Shown: piece after piece, positions 6,784-11,040 of the stretch
How positions within the stretch are numbered: position 1 is the first letter of the stretch
Layout: each line of letters starts with the position of its first letter
Assembly (NCBI GenBank): GCA_019410445.1
Contig: DXSO01000046.1
Coordinates: forward strand, 1 to 11,040
Reading direction: 5' to 3'
From: Sutterella sp.
GTDB taxonomy: Bacteria; Pseudomonadota; Gammaproteobacteria; Burkholderiales; Burkholderiaceae_F
DNA length: 11,040 nucleotides
Made by a program: the position numbers and the translations under genes
The notes under the pieces: generated by a model
What the model was told of the DNA's origin: nothing
The model's input: the letters and a program-made list of their open reading frames with translations, nothing else
The model's database searches: none

Positions 6784-6799
6784 GGATAATTAAACAAGA

Positions 6800-8083
6800 T
6801 TATTCGACCTGTTCTCCATGCAGCGACAGATCCAAACCCTGACGTTCCGCATCAGCCTCAACACGCAGACCGATCACAACATCGACGATCTTGTAGAGAA
6901 CAAAACTCACAACGGCGGCATACACAAGCGTAGCCACGACACTGGCGGCCTGGATGCCGACCTGTTCCCAAACACCAAGCATGGGCGTGCCGGTCACCGC
7001 GCTGGAAGCAAACACACCGGTCAAGATAGCACCGACGATACCGCCGACACCGTGAACGCCGAATGCATCAAGCGAATCATCCCATCCCATGACGCGCTTG
7101 AGCCAGGTCGCACCCCAGAAGCACACGACGCCTCCGATCAGTCCCATCAGCAATGCCGGTACCGGTTCCACAAAACCGCTGGCCGGTGTAATCACCACCA
7201 AACCGCCAACTGCACCGGAAATCATTCCCAACAGCGAAGGCTTGCCTCTCAGAATCCATTCGCAGGCCATCCAACTGCATCCAGCGGCAGCTGCTGCAAT
7301 CTGACTGACCAGGATTGCCATCACAGCGCGTTCGTTGGCGGCCAATCCTGATCCACCGTTGAATCCAAACCAACCAATCCAAAGAATACATGCGCCGATC
7401 ATGGCAAACGTAAGGTTGTGCGGACGCATCGGTTCTCGTCCGTAGCCCATGCGCTTGCCGAGAATCAAGCAACCGACAAGACCGCTGATACCGGCGTTGA
7501 TGTGCACGACGGTACCGCCGGCATAATCAAGCGCGCCCATATCAAAGAAAAAGCCTCCTGCACACCAAACCCAGTGGCAAATGGGGGCATACACGCAAAC
7601 AGACCACAGCAGCATGAAAACAAGCAGCGCCGAGAATTTCATGCGGCCGGCAAAAGAGCCGATCATCAACGCTGCCGTCAGAACGGCAAAGGTCATCTGA
7701 AAGATTACAAAGAGCAACGTGGGAATGCTGCCGGTCATGGACTTGATGTCAATACCACGCAAAAACACCTGATCCAATCCGCCAATAAAACCGTTGCCGG
7801 GCGTAAATGCAAGCGAGTAACCCACGGCAAACCACACCAAAGTCAATGCGCAGCAAATGACCGTTGTCTGAGCCAGCACTGAAAGAACATTCTTTTTTCG
7901 TGCCATTCCGCCGTAAAACAATGCAATTCCCGGAATCGTCATGAAAAGCACAAGCGTCGTGGCGACCAACATCCAAGCCACGTCGGCTTTATCCATTACC
8001 GGACCGGACGGCTCTGCCGCCGCCGCACACCCTGAAGCCACTCCGAGTAAAGCGACTGCAAGTCTTCCCCATGAAAATTTCAT
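6800..8083 (-). CDS. amtB: AmtB, ammonium channel
   Basis: A 427-residue Amt/Rh-family protein with a cleavable-looking signal sequence (residues 1-23) and eleven membrane helices after it. Key channel residues are present: the twin histidines H194 (GGTVVHINAG) and H344 (FGVHGVGG), the acid D186 before the first His helix, the aromatic gate F132 (FQMTFA) and F241 (FGFNGGSG), and the recruitment-site W173 and S245. AmtB trimers in the inner membrane move ammonium/ammonia into the cell and are blocked by unmodified GlnK. I chose the ATG at 8083 because GGGAG lies about eight bases upstream and the signal peptide starts there; an upstream in-frame start at 8146 would overlap the glnK end with a Lys/Arg-rich leader. 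It lies 37 bp after glnK and shares its promoter. A Cys at 19 (ASGC) resembles a lipobox only poorly. Confidence 0.96.
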   Translation of the reverse strand: MKFSWGRLAVALLGVASGCAAAAEPSGPVMDKADVAWMLVATTLVLFMTIPGIALFYGGMARKKNVLSVLAQTTVICCALTLVWFAVGYSLAFTPGNGFIGGLDQVFLRGIDIKSMTGSIPTLLFVIFQMTFAVLTAALMIGSFAGRMKFSALLVFMLLWSVCVYAPICHWVWCAGGFFFDMGALDYAGGTVVHINAGISGLVGCLILGKRMGYGREPMRPHNLTFAMIGACILWIGWFGFNGGSGLAANERAVMAILVSQIAAAAAGCSWMACEWILRGKPSLLGMISGAVGGLVVITPASGFVEPVPALLMGLIGGVVCFWGATWLKRVMGWDDSLDAFGVHGVGGIVGAILTGVFASSAVTGTPMLGVWEQVGIQAASVVATLVYAAVVSFVLYKIVDVVIGLRVEADAERQGLDLSLHGEQVE

Positions 8084-8120
8084 AATTCGTCTCCCTTTTT
8101 TGTTCTCTTTTTTTTGCCTC

Positions 8121-8459
8121 TTACAAGGCTTCGTCGTCCGTTTCACCGGTGCGGATTCGTACTGCTCCGCTCAATTCAAAGACGAAAATTTTCCCGTCGC
8201 CGATCTTTCCTGTGAAAGCCGCCTTTTCGATGGCTTCAAGCGTTTGATCCAACATGGCATCACTGACAGCGATTTCAAGTCTTACCTTGGGAAGAAAGTC
8301 CACAACGTACTCTGCTCCTCGGTAAAGTTCGGTGTGCCCTTTCTGTCGACCAAACCCTTTGGCTTCGATCACGGTCAGTCCGCTGATGCCGACGTCTGAC
8401 AGTGCCTCACGGACCTCATCAAGCTTGAACGGCTTAATGATCGCTACGATGTACTTCAT
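8121..8459 (-). CDS. glnK: GlnK, PII nitrogen-regulatory protein
   Basis: A 112-residue protein of exactly the usual PII length. It starts MKYIVAIIKPFKLDEVREAL. The T-loop is GFGRQKGHTELYRGAEYVVDF, with the uridylylation tyrosine at Y51. The nucleotide-binding B-loop TGKIGDGKIF sits at 83-92 and the C-loop R101-I-R103-TGE follows. PII trimers sense ATP/ADP, 2-oxoglutarate and glutamine (through uridylylation of Y51) and control AmtB, NtrB and GlnE. Being first in an operon with amtB marks it as GlnK rather than GlnB; its T-loop docks in the AmtB vestibule and closes it when ammonium is plentiful. The ATG at 8459 follows AAAGGAGG at ideal spacing. An upstream frame to 8546 is rejected. Transcription should start from the sigma-54 promoter at 8510-8526. 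Confidence 0.97.
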   Translation of the reverse strand: MKYIVAIIKPFKLDEVREALSDVGISGLTVIEAKGFGRQKGHTELYRGAEYVVDFLPKVRLEIAVSDAMLDQTLEAIEKAAFTGKIGDGKIFVFELSGAVRIRTGETDDEAL

Positions 8460-8509
8460 GCGTTGCCTCCTTTGTCTTATACGCATTGACAATCCACAAC
8501 AACGCCAAA

Positions 8510-8526
8510 AGCAAACTTCGTGCCAG
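8510..8526 (-). promoter_or_regulatory. Sigma-54 (RpoN) promoter of glnK-amtB
   Basis: The minus strand reads CTGGCACGAAGTTTGCT, a full match to the -24/-12 consensus YTGGCACG-N4-TTGCW with correct GG-GC spacing. Initiation would be about 12 bases further, near 8499, giving a leader of about 40 bases before the glnK ATG at 8459. This is the expected promoter class for glnK-amtB and predicts activation by NtrC (or another enhancer-binding protein) under nitrogen limitation. An A8 tract at about 8552-8560, just upstream, could help bend the DNA. Confidence 0.88.
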
Positions 8527-8586
8527 AAATTCAGCTTTGTCGACACACAATCAAAAAAAAGACTTTCAAATCAAAGAATGTCTCGT

Positions 8587-8596
8587 ATTCGCGAAT
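8587..8596. repeat. Perfect 10-bp palindrome ATTCGCGAAT
   Basis: A perfect palindrome about 90 bp upstream of the predicted glnK start site. It is a possible regulator-binding site, but its regulator is not identifiable from the sequence. Confidence 0.4.
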
Positions 8597-8633
8597 GCTT
8601 TGAGGTAGAGTGGGCTGGCTTCGCATACGACCG

Positions 8634-8661
8634 TCTGCGAGCCCTTAACCGCACTCGCAGA
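8634..8661. repeat. 8-bp inverted repeat TCTGCGAG-N12-CTCGCAGA, possible operator
   Basis: Perfect 8-bp arms (8634-8641 and 8654-8661) separated by 12 bp lie between the divergent glnK and exporter genes. They are about 135-162 bp upstream of the predicted glnK start site and about 90 bp upstream of the exporter ATG. No T run follows on either strand, so a terminator is unlikely. The arm spacing fits a dimeric activator or repressor; LysE/ArgO exporters are classically controlled by a LysR-type regulator (LysG/ArgP). The regulator gene is not in the window. Confidence 0.45.
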
Positions 8662-8671
8662 GAGCTCAACG

Positions 8672-8722
8672 CGCACCAAATCGATTCAGTACATCGTCTT
8701 ACCCCATTGCAATGATGGTGCG
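8672..8722. promoter_or_regulatory. Paired NtrC-like half-sites upstream of glnK
   Basis: CGCACCA (8672-8678) and TGGTGCG (8716-8722) are perfect inverted copies of each other and match the two halves of the NtrC consensus (TGCACCA-N3-TGGTGCA). They are 44 bp apart instead of adjacent. They sit about 175-225 bp upstream of the predicted sigma-54 start, within enhancer range. No full-length NtrC site is visible, so binding is inference. Confidence 0.25.
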
Positions 8723-8736
8723 TTGAACCCTAGTCT
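8707..8736 (+). promoter_or_regulatory. Candidate sigma-70 promoter for the LysE/ArgO-type exporter
   Basis: TTGCAA (8707-8712) and TAGTCT (8731-8736) are each 4 of 6 to consensus, with an 18-bp spacer. Initiation would be near 8743, only about nine bases before the ATG at 8752. The -35 overlaps the region of the NtrC-like half-site at 8716-8722. Weak evidence. Confidence 0.2.
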
Positions 8737-8751
8737 TTTTTCGAGCTTTTT

Positions 8752-9357
8752 ATGTTGTCGATCTTCTTATCCGGTCTGGGAACCGGTGCCGGACTAATCA
8801 TCGCCATCGGCGCCCAGAATGCTTTCGTGCTGCGCCAGGGTCTTCTCAAGCAATATGTTTTGCCGGTGGTTTTGCTCTGCATCTTTGGAGACGTTATCTG
8901 CATAGGAGCAGGCACTCTCGGCATGGGCGCCTTAATCGAGAATCATCGATCGCTCCTGGATGTTTTTCGCTGGGCGGGAGCGATTTTTTTGATCGGTTAC
9001 GGACTTTCGGCCGCGCGACGCGCAATCCGAGCTGAAAGCGCTCTAAAGGCAACAAGCGGGCAAGCGGCCTCGCTGGGCAAGGCCCTCTGCGCTTGCCTGG
9101 CTTTTACGTTTTTAAATCCGCATGTTTATTTGGATACCGTGATATTGCTTGGATCCATTGCCTCGCAATACGGAGAATCACACAAGTGGACGTTTGCCGG
9201 CGGAGCAATGACTGCCAGCATCTTGTGGTTCACGGCACTGGGATTCGGCGCGCGGCTTCTAGAGCCTTTATTTCGAAGCACGCAAGCTTGGCGGGTATTG
9301 GATGCTCTGATCGCCATTGTGATGTGCGCCATCGCGCTTGCTTTGCTACGAAGCTGA
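8752..9357 (+). CDS. LysE/ArgO-family basic amino acid exporter
   Basis: A 201-residue membrane protein with about six hydrophobic segments, the normal LysE size. Diagnostic motifs are GAQNAFVLRQGL (20-31), the conserved Asp in the second helix (D47) and TFLNPHVYLDTVILLGS (119-135), with the NPHVYLD core. The pattern is closest to E. coli ArgO and C. glutamicum LysE, which export arginine and/or lysine (and toxic analogues such as canavanine) using the proton gradient. Which substrate it moves cannot be settled here. Only GAG, six bases upstream, precedes the ATG as a ribosome site, and the candidate promoter predicts a very short leader. It is divergent from glnK and its stop (TGA, 9355-9357) lies 8 bp from the convergent dnaG stop. 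The regulator expected for this family (LysG/ArgP) is not in the window. Confidence 0.92.
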   Translation: MLSIFLSGLGTGAGLIIAIGAQNAFVLRQGLLKQYVLPVVLLCIFGDVICIGAGTLGMGALIENHRSLLDVFRWAGAIFLIGYGLSAARRAIRAESALKATSGQAASLGKALCACLAFTFLNPHVYLDTVILLGSIASQYGESHKWTFAGGAMTASILWFTALGFGARLLEPLFRSTQAWRVLDALIAIVMCAIALALLRS

Positions 9358-9365
9358 CTCTGATG

Positions 9366-11040
9366 TCAAATTTCCGCACCATGATGCAGCGCGAACTGTT
9401 TTTGAACTTCATCGATGCGGTTTTTCAGAAAACGTCTCTTGGCATCCAAAGCCATGACTTTCTGAATATCGGGCTTCGCCTCCAACGTCGCCTGCATCAG
9501 TGCGGCTTCGATGCGCTGAAGTTCAAGTCGATCAAATGTCAGTTCCACCTCAACTCGAGCTGCGTTTTCCGGAGTCTGCAAAAGCATCTCCCTTGCCAAC
9601 AGGTCGCAGTAATGACTGTAGAAAGCGCTGTGCTGAAGTCGTTCCAAAATCAGTTGACTTTGCAGCAACGGTTCCTCATCACCGGTTACCGTCCGCCATA
9701 CTTCGAGAATCTCTCGCGCGGCTTCAGCATCGCTGCCGACAAATTCATCTTCGATTCGTGATGAAAACTCCACGGCGAGCACCGGATAATTGAGCAAATT
9801 TTGAACCAGTCTTTCGCGGATATCTCCTGTCGGAGCCAAAGAGACTGGTGCGGGAGCGGTTCCGAAAAAAGGTTTTCTATTCGATGAGCCATAGCCCATT
9901 GCGAACCCTCTCCCGCGCCGTGCATCGAAATGCATTCCAGTTGAGGGATTGGCTGCAGGCAGTTTTCTTACGGCGGCAATACCAAACAAGCGCTCCAGTT
10001 CGTCCGGACTCATACGCGCATGCATGGCCAGCTCACCAACGAGCTGCTTGCGCAAAATCAGAGCCGAACGCATCGAAACGATCAGCGGCTTGCTTTCAGC
10101 GATCAGTTTGCTGCGGCCTTCGGCAGTTCCCAAATCCTTTCCTTCGGAAACGGAACGCACGAAATACTGTGTCAAGGTCAGACTTTTTTGAAGCTCGTCC
10201 TCGAAAGCCTGAGCCCCTTTTTCCTTAATCAAGCTGTCTGGATCGTGTTCAGCCGGCAAGATGACGAACCGAATTTCCTGATCGTCTTGAACCACGGGCA
10301 AAGCCGCTTCCAGAGCGCGGCGCAGAGCATGTTGACCGGCACTGTCACCGTCAAAACTGAAATAGACAGTATCAGCCGCGCGCAGCAGTTTCTGCACATG
10401 CTCAGCCGTGACCGCCGTGCCAAGAGCCGCACACGCCTCCGTAAACCCTGCCTGCGAGAGCTGAATGACGTCCATGTAACCCTCGCAGACAATAGCTCGA
10501 TGCTTTTCGCGAATTGATGCGGAGGCTTCATACAAACCGTAAATTTCTCGACTTTTGTGATAGAGCGCCGTTTCGGGACTGTTGAGATACTTCGGATGCT
10601 CATCACCATTGAGCGTTCTAGCACCAAACGCAATCACCTGTCCTCGAGGATTGCGAATCGGGAACATCAATCGTCCGCGAAAACGATCGTAGCGTTTGTC
10701 CCCGTTGCAAATGACAAGTCCGCACCCCTCTTCTTCTTCCAAGTCTTTGCTGGCGTACTGTTCGCCAAATACATCTTTCAACGGCTGCCATGCATCTGGC
10801 GAGTATCCCAATGCAAAACGCGCTGCCGTCTCTCCGCTGATGCCGCGACACTTCAAGTATTCGATCGTACGGGTATTGGTGCGCAGCGATTCGGTATAAA
10901 AATCCGCCGCGGCCTTCATCATGTCCGAAAGCGATCGGGCACGTGTACGAGCCTGACGTTCCCGAGGCGCCTCCGGCACCGTCATGCCGATGCCCTCTGC
11001 CAACTTTCGAATGGCATCGGGATAGCTGAGCCCTTCGTAG
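9366..11040 (-). CDS. dnaG: DnaG, DNA primase (N-terminus beyond the window)
   Basis: The frame enters from the right edge (YEGLSYPDAIRKLAEGIGM..) and ends at the TGA at 9366-9368, giving about 557 residues. The N-terminal CHC2 zinc domain, about 80-90 residues, is outside. Present are the catalytic core with YDRFRGRLMFPIR and ARTLNGDEHPKYLNSPET, and the TOPRIM metal-binding motifs EGYMD (about 10470-10484) and SFDGDSAG (about 10337-10355), followed by PAEHDPDSLI. After a Gly/Pro-rich linker (about 9845-9950) comes the C-terminal helical domain expected to bind the DnaB helicase. Primase makes the RNA primers for both strands at the replication fork. An apparent start (TTG) at 11003 is internal. 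In many proteobacteria rpoD follows directly; here the exporter, glnK and amtB lie between. Confidence 0.97.
   Translation of the reverse strand, partial: YEGLSYPDAIRKLAEGIGMTVPEAPRERQARTRARSLSDMMKAAADFYTESLRTNTRTIEYLKCRGISGETAARFALGYSPDAWQPLKDVFGEQYASKDLEEEEGCGLVICNGDKRYDRFRGRLMFPIRNPRGQVIAFGARTLNGDEHPKYLNSPETALYHKSREIYGLYEASASIREKHRAIVCEGYMDVIQLSQAGFTEACAALGTAVTAEHVQKLLRAADTVYFSFDGDSAGQHALRRALEAALPVVQDDQEIRFVILPAEHDPDSLIKEKGAQAFEDELQKSLTLTQYFVRSVSEGKDLGTAEGRSKLIAESKPLIVSMRSALILRKQLVGELAMHARMSPDELERLFGIAAVRKLPAANPSTGMHFDARRGRGFAMGYGSSNRKPFFGTAPAPVSLAPTGDIRERLVQNLLNYPVLAVEFSSRIEDEFVGSDAEAAREILEVWRTVTGDEEPLLQSQLILERLQHSAFYSHYCDLLAREMLLQTPENAARVEVELTFDRLELQRIEAALMQATLEAKPDIQKVMALDAKRRFLKNRIDEVQKQFALHHGAEI

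Larger units (their letters stand above)
6194..6799. other. 606-bp gap between amtB and rpoD without a convincing gene
   Basis: This stretch separates amtB (ends 6800) from rpoD (starts 6193) on the same strand. It should contain the rpoD promoter and the amtB 3' end. Frames of 80-105 codons are open on both strands between 6403 and 6789. They use AGA/AGG/ATA codons atypical of the neighbours (minus frame) or lack ribosome sites (plus frames), so I do not call them genes. Supportable local structures are a sigma-54-like motif at 6256-6272, a CTCCGGAG palindrome at 6325-6332, a 35-codon plus-strand ORF at 6339-6446 and an inverted repeat at 6661-6783. No clean intrinsic terminator for amtB is visible. 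Confidence 0.6.

Noticed and set aside
6470..6789. Two overlapping plus-strand frames of 80-95 codons with hydrophobic stretches
   Set aside because: Neither has a Shine-Dalgarno, they overlap each other and the inverted repeat, and the hydrophobic look follows from T-rich sequence.
8478..8505. A second sigma-54-like or sigma-70-like match (TTGGCG.., TATAAG) closer to glnK
   Set aside because: The -12 GC doublet is missing for sigma-54, and the TATAAG has no -35 at 16-18 bp. The perfect site at 8510-8526 accounts for the promoter.

Overview
The window looks like an ordinary chromosomal housekeeping stretch of a betaproteobacterium. It is probably a divergent Burkholderiales lineage, and a Sutterellaceae-like gut organism is my best guess. 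That placement is inference from protein resemblance: the primary sigma factor has a long Lys/Ala/acid-rich N-terminal extension followed by a GRQRG..EINDHLPD region 1.1, as in Burkholderiales. The antiporter, GlnK and primase are likewise proteobacterial in character. Base composition is roughly balanced. I see no rRNA, tRNA, CRISPR array, insertion sequence or phage gene.

Layout, left to right. (1) 1-3621, all minus strand and probably one transcription unit read from right to left: a YbaL/Kef-type K+/H+ antiporter, a short NfeD-family membrane protein, the SPFH/band-7 protein QmcA, and the start of an unrecognised protein that runs off the left edge. Gaps are 21-35 bp and most starts have a Shine-Dalgarno sequence. 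(2) 3622-3991, a gap holding an AT-rich hairpin and the intrinsic terminator of rpoD. (3) 3992-6193, rpoD on the minus strand, a 733-residue primary sigma factor with some diverged promoter-contact segments. (4) 6194-6799, about 600 bp with no convincing gene; it contains the rpoD leader, a sigma-54-like motif, a possible 35-codon ORF and a long-arm imperfect inverted repeat just past amtB. (5) 6800-8459, amtB and glnK on the minus strand (glnK first), the ammonium channel and its PII regulator. (6) 8460-8751, a divergent control region with a full-consensus sigma-54 promoter for glnK-amtB and several palindromes. (7) 8752-9357, a LysE/ArgO-family basic amino acid exporter, the only confident plus-strand gene. 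(8) 9366-11040, dnaG (primase) on the minus strand, missing its N-terminal zinc domain at the right edge.

How it fits together. dnaG and rpoD, usually adjacent in the macromolecular-synthesis cluster, keep the same order and strand here, but nitrogen genes (glnK-amtB and a probable arginine/lysine exporter) sit between them. glnK-amtB carries its own nitrogen-type promoter, so it can be controlled separately from primase and sigma. The left block pairs a cation/proton antiporter with a membrane-microdomain pair (NfeD plus QmcA), which suggests envelope homeostasis.

I did not find a clearly new biological system. The best leads are the glnK/exporter control region, the diverged primary sigma factor, the inverted-repeat structure after amtB, and the unknown fourth gene of the antiporter-NfeD-QmcA operon.
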